A stretch of DNA of 23,594 bases from an uncultured Bacteroidota bacterium. GTDB lineage: Bacteria > Bacteroidota > Bacteroidia > Chitinophagales > Chitinophagaceae. How positions within the stretch are numbered: position 1 is the stretch's first letter; every line of letters begins with the position of its first letter. A program made the position numbers and the translations under genes. Below the pieces are notes generated by a model. The model did no database searches. It saw nothing but the letters and a program-made list of their open reading frames with translations, and was not told the origin of the DNA. Of this stretch, positions 7,221 through 15,601 are shown in pieces. The stretch covers positions 1 to 23,594 of the forward strand of contig CAIJZG010000288.1 in NCBI GenBank assembly GCA_903825065.1, given 5' to 3'.

Positions 7221-8708
7221 ATGCGCAAGAGTATACTAATCTTAGGCTTGTTTTTTGCAGGAAAAATTGTTGCTCAAGAACAAAATTTATATAAAGAAAC
7301 TTACCGACCCCAGTACCATTTTAGTCCGACCAAGAATTGGATGAACGATCCTAATGGATTGGTATACAGCAATGGCTTGTATCATTTATTTTTTCAGCAT
7401 AACCCTTTTGCTAACGAATGGGGGCATATGACTTGGGGACATGCAACGAGTAAAGATTTAATACATTGGAAAGAAATGCCAATTGCAATTGCTGAAGAAA
7501 ATGGAGTGATGATATTCTCTGGTTCTGCTGTTCTTGATAAAGATAACAGTGCTGGTTTTTCAAATGCGAATAACAAAAAACCTTTAGTAGCTATCTATAC
7601 TGCGCATACAGAAACTTTGCAAACACAAGCATTAGCTTATAGTAATGATGAAGGTGTAACATGGAAAAAATATCAGGGGAATCCCGTTTTAGATTTACAT
7701 AAAAAAGATTTTAGAGACCCTAATGTTTTTTGGTATGAAGCCAAGAAACAGTGGATCATGGCCGTTTCTCAACCCCTCGAACATCAAATTTCCTTCTATG
7801 CTTCTACTAATTTAAAGGAATGGAAGCTGTTAAGCAATTTTGGCCCGGCAGGAGATCTGAGTGGTGTATGGGAATGTCCCGATTTAATGCAAGTGCCAAT
7901 AGAAGGAGAGCGGGGAAAAACTAAATGGGTTTTATTCACTTCTCAGAATAGTACCATGCAATATTTTGTGGGTGAATTTAATGGCACGAATTTCTTGGTT
8001 GACAAACCAAATTCTACCATTCACAAACAAGACTACGGTACTGATTATTATGCTGCCGTATCTTATCATAATACTATAGATAAACAACCCATTAGTATAG
8101 GATGGGTAAATAATTGGGAATATGCGAATACCATTCCAACAGCACCTTGGAAGAGTGCTATGTCGATACCAAGAAAACTGTCTGTAAAAAAAATAGGAGA
8201 AGATTGGGTGTTGGTTCAACAACCTATTCCAGCTCTTGAAAATCTTCGTTTAATAAAGGAAAGCATTTCGAATACTACTGTTTCCAAAGAATTAATTTTA
8301 GCTCAAACGGGCAACAACTTTGAAATGGAATTAAACATGATTCCATCAAAAAATGCCATAGGAGGAATTAAACTAGCAGTTGGGAATGGGCATTATTTTG
8401 AAATAGGTTATGATGCTGCTAAGGAAATAATATTTATCGACAGATCAAAAACTAATCAATCTTTTAATGCTAAATATGCTTCTATCAATAGAAAAGAAGC
8501 TTCACTCAAAACAAAAGAAGGTAAAATTAAATTGCATATTTTCTTTGATGAATCGATTGTTGAAATTTATACTGCCGATGGAACTGTTGTATTTACTGCT
8601 CAGGTTTTTCCAGGTAAATCAGAAACGGGATTGGAGTTTTATAGTAACGGCTCAGCAATTCAGTTCGAAAATATTCATTACTGGAAAATGAAATCAAGTT
8701 GGTTTTAA
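7221..8708 (+). CDS. Exported GH32 beta-fructosidase (levanase/inulinase/invertase family)
   Basis: A glycoside hydrolase of 495 residues that releases fructose from fructans or sucrose. An N-terminal signal peptide (MRKSILILGLFFAGKIVAQ, cleavage likely after the Ala at 18) without a lipobox Cys points to the periplasm or outside. The five-blade catalytic domain shows WMNDPNG (40-46) with the nucleophile Asp43, RDP (165-167) with the transition-state Asp166, and WECPDL (217-222) with the acid/base Glu218. A C-terminal beta-sandwich occupies roughly 335-490. Transcribed with the sugar porter upstream, it probably supplies monosaccharide for that transporter. Exo-levanase, inulinase or invertase specificity is not resolvable. 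No fructokinase or SusC/D pair is in the window. Confidence 0.92.
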   Translation: MRKSILILGLFFAGKIVAQEQNLYKETYRPQYHFSPTKNWMNDPNGLVYSNGLYHLFFQHNPFANEWGHMTWGHATSKDLIHWKEMPIAIAEENGVMIFSGSAVLDKDNSAGFSNANNKKPLVAIYTAHTETLQTQALAYSNDEGVTWKKYQGNPVLDLHKKDFRDPNVFWYEAKKQWIMAVSQPLEHQISFYASTNLKEWKLLSNFGPAGDLSGVWECPDLMQVPIEGERGKTKWVLFTSQNSTMQYFVGEFNGTNFLVDKPNSTIHKQDYGTDYYAAVSYHNTIDKQPISIGWVNNWEYANTIPTAPWKSAMSIPRKLSVKKIGEDWVLVQQPIPALENLRLIKESISNTTVSKELILAQTGNNFEMELNMIPSKNAIGGIKLAVGNGHYFEIGYDAAKEIIFIDRSKTNQSFNAKYASINRKEASLKTKEGKIKLHIFFDESIVEIYTADGTVVFTAQVFPGKSETGLEFYSNGSAIQFENIHYWKMKSSWF

Positions 8709-8746
8709 ACAAATGTTAGGATTGTGAGCTTGTTTTTGAATTGATG

Positions 8747-8754
8747 TATCTTTG
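8747..8754 (+). promoter_or_regulatory. -7 promoter element for kdnB
   Basis: TATCTTTG is an exact match to TAnnTTTG, 29 bases before the kdnB ATG. The -33 half is weaker: a TTG at 8722-8724 is 22 bases away, slightly long. This supports a separate promoter after the GH32 gene. Confidence 0.45.
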
Positions 8755-8783
8755 CATGATCAATTAAGTTTAAATAGTGATCT

Positions 8784-9860
8784 ATGTCAACTTTTCGCAA
8801 TTTTAAAATGGTTAGCTATGTGGTATATGGCCGCGGCAGTTTTAACCAATTAGATGAAATTTTAGTGCCTCATCGTAAAGGCGAAGCACCCATGATATTT
8901 TTGGTAGACCATTTTTTTGAAGGTAAACCTTTAGCTAGCCGAGTTCCATTAAGAGGTAAGGATAAGATCATTTTTGTGGATGTTACCTATGAGCCAAAAA
9001 CAACACAGGTAGATAAATTGGCGCAAGGTTTGAAAGACGAGTTTGGAACTATTAGTGGGGTTATAGGAATTGGTGGCGGATCTGCAATGGATTTAGCAAA
9101 AGCAGTTTCTTTAATGATGAATAATCCTGGATCATCAGCTGATTACCAAGGATGGGATTTGGTAAAACAGTCAGGTGTATATAAAGTAGGTATTCCTACA
9201 CTAAGTGGTACAGGTGCTGAAGTAAGTAGAACAACGGTGTTAACTGGTCCGGTAAGAAAACTTGGGATGAATTCTGATTATACTCCTTTCGATCAGATAG
9301 TATTGGATCCGGAATTAACTAAAGATGTGCCTATTAATCAGCGTTTTTATACTGGAATGGATTGTTATATCCATTGTATTGAAAGTTTAGAAGGAACTTT
9401 TCTAAATGAATTTAGTAAGAGTTATGGCGAGAAGGCATTACAATTATGTCAGAAGATATATGTTGAAAAGAATCATTGGGATGAAGAAAGTGATGATCAA
9501 TTAATGATGGCTTCTTATGCAGGGGGTATGAGTATTGCATATTCACAAGTAGGTGTAGCACATGCTGTGAGTTATGGTTTGAGCTATTTATTAGGAACTA
9601 AACATGGTATCGGAAATTGCATTGTTATGAATCATCTGGAAGAATATTATCCAGCTGGTGTAAAGGAGTTTAAATGGATGGTAGAGAAGAATAATATTGA
9701 AATTCCTGTTGGAATTTGTAAGGGCTTGTCGGAAGATGATTTTGAAAAAATGATTAATGTATCCATGGGAATGAAACCACTTTGGGAAAACGCATTAGGC
9801 AAAGATTGGGAAAAGATCATGACACGTGAAAAGCTACGTGCGCTTTATGATAAATTATAA
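8784..9860 (+). CDS. kdnB: 3-deoxy-D-manno-octulosonate 8-oxidase, iron-type alcohol dehydrogenase family
   Basis: KdnB oxidises the C8 hydroxyl of Kdo so that KdnA can aminate it, giving 8-amino-Kdo for LPS. At 358 residues it matches the Shewanella enzyme as I recall it, including YGRGSFNQLDE, the cofactor-binding loop GIGGGSAMDLAKA (95-107), SADYQGWDL, PTLSGTGAEVSRT (138-150), LNEFSKSYGEKA and MSIAYSQVG. Metal ligands expected for group III ADHs are Asp193 and His197 (GMDCYIHCIESLEG), His260 (VAHAVSYG) and His274 (KHGIGN). KdnA is not seen nearby; kdsB lies 3 kb upstream. A short asparaginase gene follows after 28 bases. Another iron-ADH function is possible but the fit to KdnB is distinctly better. 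Confidence 0.85.
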   Translation: MSTFRNFKMVSYVVYGRGSFNQLDEILVPHRKGEAPMIFLVDHFFEGKPLASRVPLRGKDKIIFVDVTYEPKTTQVDKLAQGLKDEFGTISGVIGIGGGSAMDLAKAVSLMMNNPGSSADYQGWDLVKQSGVYKVGIPTLSGTGAEVSRTTVLTGPVRKLGMNSDYTPFDQIVLDPELTKDVPINQRFYTGMDCYIHCIESLEGTFLNEFSKSYGEKALQLCQKIYVEKNHWDEESDDQLMMASYAGGMSIAYSQVGVAHAVSYGLSYLLGTKHGIGNCIVMNHLEEYYPAGVKEFKWMVEKNNIEIPVGICKGLSEDDFEKMINVSMGMKPLWENALGKDWEKIMTREKLRALYDKL

Positions 9861-9888
9861 TTAACTGAATTTTTAAGTATAGTATGAT

Positions 9889-10380
9889 ATGTCAATACGT
9901 ATTTTCATCACCGGAGGCACATTTGATAAGGAATATAATGAATTGAATGGACAGTTGTATTTCAAAGACACACATATTAATGAGCTTTTGAAATTAGGGA
10001 GGTGTAGAGTAGATGTGGATATACGAACTCTCATGATGGTGGATAGTTTAGAAATGACAGACGATGACAGACAATTAATTGCACGCCAGTGTCAGAATTC
10101 AGATGAAGACAAGATCATCATTACTCACGGTACAGATACGATGTCAGAAACGGCAGCAGTATTAGCAAAAGAAACAACGAATAAGACAATTGTATTAACT
10201 GGTGCCATGATTCCTTATAAATTTGGTAGTTCAGATGGATTATTCAATTTAGGAAGTGCTTTAGCATTTGTGCAGGCATTACCAAATGGGGTTTATGTTG
10301 CAATGAATGGACGTTATTTTACCTGGGATAATGTTCGTAAGAATAAACAGACAGGAGGATTTGAAGAAATTATTCCATAA
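9889..10380 (+). CDS. Single-domain asparaginase-like protein
   Basis: A 163-residue protein equal to only the N-terminal catalytic domain of L-asparaginases, which are normally about 330 residues. Both catalytic threonine motifs are kept: ITGGTFDK (Thr11) and HGTDTMSET (Thr82-Asp83). The lysine that follows is also kept (Lys111, in TGAMIPYKFGSSDG). The C-terminal domain that completes the active site in full-length enzymes is absent. The ORF ends cleanly with a TAA and shows no sign of a frameshift, so this looks like a stable short family rather than a broken gene. It has no signal peptide, so is cytosolic. It probably shares a transcript with kdnB, 28 bases upstream. Amidase activity on asparagine is inferred and uncertain. 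Confidence 0.8.
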   Translation: MSIRIFITGGTFDKEYNELNGQLYFKDTHINELLKLGRCRVDVDIRTLMMVDSLEMTDDDRQLIARQCQNSDEDKIIITHGTDTMSETAAVLAKETTNKTIVLTGAMIPYKFGSSDGLFNLGSALAFVQALPNGVYVAMNGRYFTWDNVRKNKQTGGFEEIIP

Positions 10381-10385
10381 ACAGT

Positions 10386-12785
10386 TTATTCCAAATCCAT
10401 CGATCTGTAAACATTGGTATAGTGTAATATTTTTTTAAATAATTCTTCTGGTAAAAAAGGTTTTACAACCACATCATTGATTCCAATTTTTTCAATTCTT
10501 TGTTCTATTTCTTTTGGTGGACTTGCTGTTAATGCAATAATAGGGATAGTAATATCTCTTTCTCTTAAAATTTTTGTAGCTGTAAAACCATCCATTATAG
10601 GCATATTCAAATCCATTAATATCAGCTTGTGCTTATTTAAATCGATCATGTCTAAACATTCCTGTCCGTTTAAAGCAACATCAACCTTAGCGCCCCATCT
10701 TTCTAAAAAGTTAACTGCTACTAAAATATTTACATCACTGTCTTCCACTAACAAAATGTCGATATTTTTTAAAGGCATATCTTCTTCCGAAGGTAATTGC
10801 TGATAATGCTTGGTGCTAATTGAAGGTTTATTACTTAAAGGAAAACTTTGAGTGAAAGAAAAAATGGAACCTTTACCTAATTCGCTTTCTAGTTTAAGTT
10901 CTATTCCTTGTAAGTTTAGCAACATTTTAGTAATTGTTAAGCCCAAGCCAGTGCCACCAAAACTTCGAGAAGTGGAAGAATCTGCTTGGGTAAATCTTTC
11001 AAAAATAAATTGCTGTTGTTTTTTATCAATTCCAATACCAGTGTCTTGAATGATAAACAGAATCTTAATGTTTTCGGTTGTCTTATCAAGCACTGTTATT
11101 GTAAAATTAACTGTTCCTTTTTTTGTAAACTTTATGGCATTATTTAAAAGGTTATTGAGTATTTGGGTAAGTCTTGTAGGGTCGCCCAAAACAGTAATCT
11201 GGTCCGATAGATCATAATTTAATATCAATTCATTTTGCTTATCATTGGCATAGGTTTTGAATCCAGTTATAATGTTATTGCAAATCTTAATTAGGTCCAT
11301 TTCAATTGATTCGAAATTTACCTTTCCTGCCTCTATTTTATTGTAGTCTAAAATATTATTAACTATAGATAAAAGATTGTTAGCAGAAAATACCATTACA
11401 TTCAAATACTCTTCCTGATCTTTTCGAGGCTTATCTCTTAATAATAAATTGGAAAGACCAATAACAGAATTAAGTGGCGTCCTAATTTCGTGCGACATAG
11501 TAGAAAGAAATTCGCTTTTTGCTTGTAACCCTTGTTCCGCTTCTTTTTTAGACTGCTTTAAAACAAATGCAAATCGATAAGAAAGTATTAAAGATTGAAT
11601 GAAAAAAAATGTGAAATAGCAGATAAAAATCAATCCTTTTTGTGGAGTTGTAATTCCAAAATGCTCTAATACAATTAATATAGTAACCATTAAGCCAACA
11701 GAAGTACCCCATAATGAATAATTTGCTCCAATTCTATTATGCTGAGCGGCTTTAATGTAGACATAAAAAACATATAGAAAAAAGACCAACATGGCAATCA
11801 AGAAATAATTAATGACGGCAGTAGAATAGATGGTTGGTAAAAACAGGGTAATACCACTGAATACTATGCTAATGACAATCATTAATTTTAAGACCTTCTT
11901 ATTAAATTCTTCAGGGTATAGATACCATGTATAAAATGAAAAAGTAAATGCACTGGCATATAGACTTAAATATTCTAATTGAAAAGTAAACCAAAATGGT
12001 AGGTTAGGGAAGATATGATGCAATTCATAACCACCACCACCTATAATTCGAAGGCTATATGAGATACAAAATAGTGAGAAGTATAAAATAGCTTTATCGT
12101 GTTTTCCAAATAAGTAGAGACCAAAAAAGAAAAGGCCTCCCATGAATAAACAGCCTGTTAGCAAAAAATCGTAGGATTTACTTTTATCATCCTGGAGTAT
12201 CATTTTTGTACGATTACCAATGGTAATTTCTTTATAAGGGCCACCTTTTGCATGCCAGTAGTTGGCAATTTGCAAAACTAATACAAGACTGTCTTTATCA
12301 ATTTCCAGGGGAAGTGTTTTACTAAACCAATTAACTTTCGAAGTGGCTTTGCTGGTATCTGGAATACCATTCAATGAAAAGACTTTTCCATTTACATAAA
12401 GTCGATAGCTCGAATAAACATCAGGAATAAAAAGTGCTAAATCGTTTTTATTTTTTGGTAGTAATACTTTCAGATAATAAGTGGCATATCCAATTGAAGG
12501 AAGTTGAACACCATTCAGCTTAGTATCATTCCACATATTGGGATATTCAGTAAAAGCTGTATTTGAATTAATACTATCAGGTGTTACCAATTGATGCCAA
12601 TAAAATGCCCACTCACCTCTCATGTTTATAGTGGTGGATGAAAGATCAGTTTTACGCAAATCTAGAACCCCTTTTTTTGCAATTGGTAGGGTGTCGGCCT
12701 TTGTATTTATAGTTGCAAATAGAAAAAAAAATAGCCAGGTAAGTGCTATTGTTTTAGGTTTATTGGCTCGCTTTAGTAACCACAT
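10386..12785 (-). CDS. Hybrid sensor histidine kinase with periplasmic jelly-roll and 7TM sensor
   Basis: A membrane phosphorelay protein of 799 residues from the ATG at 12783-12785. That start gives a good signal peptide (MWLLKRANKPKTIALTWLFF onward); an in-frame TTG at 12828-12830 would add 15 residues. Numbering from the ATG, the order is as follows. A periplasmic beta-sandwich of the 7TMR-DISM/galactose-binding type spans about 35-200. Seven hydrophobic segments span about 205-410. A HisKA domain carries the phospho-accepting His432 in STMSHEIRTPLNS. The ATPase domain shows NNAIKF, DTGIGI and GGTGLGLT. A C-terminal receiver has acidic residues LVEDSD, phospho-acceptor Asp725 in LILMDLNMP, and Lys775-Pro. 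There is no DNA-binding output, so the signal must pass to another protein. Its 3' end faces the asparaginase gene with only 5 bases between stops. Confidence 0.9.
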   Translation of the reverse strand: MWLLKRANKPKTIALTWLFFFLFATINTKADTLPIAKKGVLDLRKTDLSSTTINMRGEWAFYWHQLVTPDSINSNTAFTEYPNMWNDTKLNGVQLPSIGYATYYLKVLLPKNKNDLALFIPDVYSSYRLYVNGKVFSLNGIPDTSKATSKVNWFSKTLPLEIDKDSLVLVLQIANYWHAKGGPYKEITIGNRTKMILQDDKSKSYDFLLTGCLFMGGLFFFGLYLFGKHDKAILYFSLFCISYSLRIIGGGGYELHHIFPNLPFWFTFQLEYLSLYASAFTFSFYTWYLYPEEFNKKVLKLMIVISIVFSGITLFLPTIYSTAVINYFLIAMLVFFLYVFYVYIKAAQHNRIGANYSLWGTSVGLMVTILIVLEHFGITTPQKGLIFICYFTFFFIQSLILSYRFAFVLKQSKKEAEQGLQAKSEFLSTMSHEIRTPLNSVIGLSNLLLRDKPRKDQEEYLNVMVFSANNLLSIVNNILDYNKIEAGKVNFESIEMDLIKICNNIITGFKTYANDKQNELILNYDLSDQITVLGDPTRLTQILNNLLNNAIKFTKKGTVNFTITVLDKTTENIKILFIIQDTGIGIDKKQQQFIFERFTQADSSTSRSFGGTGLGLTITKMLLNLQGIELKLESELGKGSIFSFTQSFPLSNKPSISTKHYQQLPSEEDMPLKNIDILLVEDSDVNILVAVNFLERWGAKVDVALNGQECLDMIDLNKHKLILMDLNMPIMDGFTATKILRERDITIPIIALTASPPKEIEQRIEKIGINDVVVKPFLPEELFKKILHYTNVYRSMDLE

Positions 12786-12891
12786 AAAAATGATAATTAA
12801 ATTCAGCTGGATAAACCAAGTTGAGGACAAATAAAAGTAAACAACTTTTTAGTAAATTGGTATATATATAATAAAATCGTTAAATAATTTT

Positions 12892-12922
12892 AAAAAAAAG
12901 CCACCCTATTTTGTAGGGTGGC
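12892..12922 (-). terminator. Rho-independent terminator of the OmpA-like lipoprotein gene
   Basis: A perfect 9-base-pair stem (GCCACCCTA at 12900-12908 with TAGGGTGGC at 12914-12922) closes a 5-base loop. Read on the minus strand it runs into eight T residues (12892-12899). It lies about 25 bases after the lipoprotein gene stop. The remaining 100 or so bases up to the hybrid kinase start hold nothing else I can identify. Confidence 0.93.
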
Positions 12923-12947
12923 AGTAGAATTCGAGTTAGCCTATCTA

Positions 12948-13835
12948 TTACTTCTTAGTCTCTAATAATTTGAAGAATTGATCTAATTGTGGTAAGATAA
13001 CAATTCTAGTTCTGCGATTAGCAGCGCGACCTTCATTTGTAGTATTATCTGCAAGAGGAAGATATTGACCACGGCCTGCTGCAGTCATACGTTTAGGATC
13101 TAATCCATAAGTGTTTTGTAAAATGCGTACAACAGTTGTAGCTCGTTTTACACTCAGATCCCAGTTGTCGGAAATACCATTGCTTTTGATAGCAACTGAA
13201 TCAGTATGTCCTTCCACCATAAATTCGATATCAGGTTGAGCATTTAAAACTTTAGCAACTTTTCCTAAAACTTCTTTTGCTCTATCGGTTACATCATAGC
13301 TACCACTTTTAAATAAAAGTTTATCTGAAATATCTACATACACAACACCTTTATCAACTTTGATATTGATGTCTTTATCGTCTAGGTTTCCGATAGCACC
13401 TTTTAGATTCATCACTAAAGCCATGTTCAAAGAATCTTTACGGGCAATAGAACCTTGTAAATCTTTGATATAAATATCTTTTGAACCAATATTCTCTAAA
13501 GACTTTTTAATACTTTCTGCTTGAGAACCAGTGACCACAGAAAGATCTTTTAGCTGATTTAAAACAGTGTTATTATTTTGTTTTAGGTAATCGATTTGAC
13601 TTTTTAAATCTGCATTAGAAGACTCCAAAGCAGATTTTTTTGTATTCAGTTCGCTTACTTGGTTGTTACATTTATTTTGTTCATCTTGAAGTGTGCGATA
13701 TTTGCCTTGTAGTTCAAGGTAAGCACCATTTAATTCACCATACTTAGCTTCAGCTTGTCTCATTTGTTTCTGGCTAACGCAAGAAAATAATAAAACTGAA
13801 CTCAGACCAAGCACAACATAGTTTCTAATTTTCAT
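12948..13835 (-). CDS. OmpA-family lipoprotein with coiled coil
   Basis: An envelope protein of 295 residues that probably tethers the outer membrane to peptidoglycan. A lipoprotein signal peptide ends in the lipobox LLFSC with Cys19 as the lipid anchor. A helical coiled coil rich in Q, N, K and L follows (about 22-118). The C-terminal OmpA-like domain (about 158-283) shows FKSGSYDVTDRA, VEGHTDS (207-213, Asp212 binding diaminopimelate), NWDLSVKRA (224-232), GRGQYLP and AANRRTRI (271-278). The ATG at 13833-13835 starts the signal peptide directly. It stands alone: a strong terminator follows it and 99 bases separate it from the synthetase gene upstream. The name MotB-like is sometimes used for such proteins, but no membrane-spanning stator segment is present. 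Confidence 0.9.
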   Translation of the reverse strand: MKIRNYVVLGLSSVLLFSCVSQKQMRQAEAKYGELNGAYLELQGKYRTLQDEQNKCNNQVSELNTKKSALESSNADLKSQIDYLKQNNNTVLNQLKDLSVVTGSQAESIKKSLENIGSKDIYIKDLQGSIARKDSLNMALVMNLKGAIGNLDDKDINIKVDKGVVYVDISDKLLFKSGSYDVTDRAKEVLGKVAKVLNAQPDIEFMVEGHTDSVAIKSNGISDNWDLSVKRATTVVRILQNTYGLDPKRMTAAGRGQYLPLADNTTNEGRAANRRTRIVILPQLDQFFKLLETKK

Positions 13836-13934
13836 ATCTCTTTGTTTTAAACTGTTGATAAGATTCTAAACGTAAAATTAACCCAAAAATTGTATAGTAC
13901 CGACTATTGAATAAATCATTCAACATAATATAGT

Positions 13935-15590
13935 TCAAGTTCCAAAAATTACTAATTCATTGGCATTAGCCCAACCATCATATTTGGTTTGGTATTTGCT
14001 ATCAATGATATTTCGTTTTATTTTTAAAGTTGGCGTAAGAACACCATTTTCTATTGTCCATTCTTCAGCAAGTATCACAAGTTTTGCAATTTGTTCGTGA
14101 TGCTCTAATTCTTCGTTAACAGTTTTTAAAAAGGTCATCAAATCTTTTGTAATTTGAATTTTTTCTACATTTTTTGTAGACTCAGACAGTATACAAAGTG
14201 CAATAGCATGTGGCATGGCATGGCCAACTAAACAAGCTTGATCAATAAAACTATGGGCAAGCAGTTGACTTTCTATTGGAGCCGGACTGATATATTTTCC
14301 TTTACTCGTTTTAAACTGGTCTTTAATTCTTCCTGTAATTGTCAAATAGCCTTCTGAGTCAATAGACCCTTGATCTCCTGTTCGTAAAAAATCATCTTCA
14401 AAACATGCGGCAGATAATGCTGGTTCTTTATAATATCCTTTCATAGAAGCTTCACTTTTCACTTGCACTTCTTGATCTGTAGCAATACGAACAATCACTT
14501 CAGGATAGGACTTTCCAACCGTACCGAATCGTATATTATTTTTTCTATTTGCATGAGAGAGGGCAAGGTTTTCAGTCATTCCATAGGCTTCCATTATAAT
14601 GATCCCCAATTTTGAATACCATTCGAGTAATGCTTTATTAATTGGTGATGCCCCAGTAAAAATAAAATGTGCTCTTGAGAGACCCAGTTTTTTGCGAATT
14701 ATTTTTTTAAAAATTTTCGACACTACTGGAATAGATAAAATTCGATTGAGTTTTTTCTGAGACATTTTTTTCAAAACACCTTCTTGCATTTTTTCCCAAA
14801 TACGGGGAACTGCGAGAAACATAGTAGGTTGTGTATCTTGAAGATTTACAGAAAACCGGTCCATCGATTCCACGAAATACATAGTACTGCCTGTAAAAAT
14901 GGTACCGCATTCAACCAACATTTTTTCCGCTACATGGCATAGTGGTAAATATGAAAAAAATATTTCTGTTTGAATGGTCGGGTTTGTTTTAAGAAAAGAA
15001 TCAACAGCAAAATTCATCGCACGATGTGTATGCATTACGCCTTTGGGTTGTCCCGTAGTACCAGAAGTATAAATGATACAGGCTAAAGAATCCAAATCAA
15101 GTATTGGTTTACCAATAAATGGTTTTTGCTCTTTGGTAAAATCTTTCCAGCTTGTACAATTTTCAATCGGATAAAAAGGAAAACATATTTGAATAAGGTG
15201 TTTAGGAATTGCAATTTGCATTTTTTCTGGATGATCTAATTTGCCTAAGAAGATCAATTTTGAATCGCTATGAAGTAATAATTCTGTTAAAGAGTAAGGA
15301 CTTATATTAGGATAAAGTGGAACAGACACACAGCCTGCCATCATAATAGCCAAATCTGCCATAATCCAATAAGCACAGTTTTTGCTTAGTATCGCAATTT
15401 TATCTCCCTCATGTAACCCCATTTGATGAATTGCAGTAACCATTTTTCTAATTTCTTCACCAGCAGATTGCCAACTAAAATTTTGATACACTTGATTAAC
15501 TGGCTCAGCCAAAAAAAGATTCTCTGGCTTTGTTTGTTCGAAACGACAAAAGCTATCAATGATCGAAGGGGGGGTATGCAATTCTGTCAT
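13935..15590 (-). CDS. AMP-forming acyl-CoA/acyl-ACP synthetase
   Basis: An adenylate-forming enzyme of 551 residues that activates fatty acids with ATP and loads them on CoA or a carrier protein. Motifs: YTSGTTGQPKG (174-184, ATP phosphate loop), FSYLPLCHVAEK, EAYGMTEN (334-341), LRTGDQG (403-409, ribose-binding Asp), the hinge GRIKDQFKTSKGKYISP (420-436), and the C-terminal catalytic-lysine segment TPTLKIKR. There is no signal peptide. I start it at the ATG at 15588-15590; an in-frame TTG at 15605 would overlap the end of the upstream acyltransferase gene. The pairing with a PlsC-like gene suggests use of exogenous or recycled fatty acids for phospholipid synthesis. Chain length and acceptor are not visible. 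Confidence 0.9.
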   Translation of the reverse strand: MTELHTPPSIIDSFCRFEQTKPENLFLAEPVNQVYQNFSWQSAGEEIRKMVTAIHQMGLHEGDKIAILSKNCAYWIMADLAIMMAGCVSVPLYPNISPYSLTELLLHSDSKLIFLGKLDHPEKMQIAIPKHLIQICFPFYPIENCTSWKDFTKEQKPFIGKPILDLDSLACIIYTSGTTGQPKGVMHTHRAMNFAVDSFLKTNPTIQTEIFFSYLPLCHVAEKMLVECGTIFTGSTMYFVESMDRFSVNLQDTQPTMFLAVPRIWEKMQEGVLKKMSQKKLNRILSIPVVSKIFKKIIRKKLGLSRAHFIFTGASPINKALLEWYSKLGIIIMEAYGMTENLALSHANRKNNIRFGTVGKSYPEVIVRIATDQEVQVKSEASMKGYYKEPALSAACFEDDFLRTGDQGSIDSEGYLTITGRIKDQFKTSKGKYISPAPIESQLLAHSFIDQACLVGHAMPHAIALCILSESTKNVEKIQITKDLMTFLKTVNEELEHHEQIAKLVILAEEWTIENGVLTPTLKIKRNIIDSKYQTKYDGWANANELVIFGT

Positions 15591-15601
15591 AGGAAACTGT
15601 T

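Noticed and set aside
7932..8222. Minus-strand ORF of 96 codons
   Set aside because: It is antisense to the GH32 catalytic domain, which is clearly coding.
12828..12830. TTG start for the hybrid kinase
   Set aside because: The ATG at 12785 gives a cleaner signal peptide; the extra 15 residues would add an unusual hydrophobic stretch before it.
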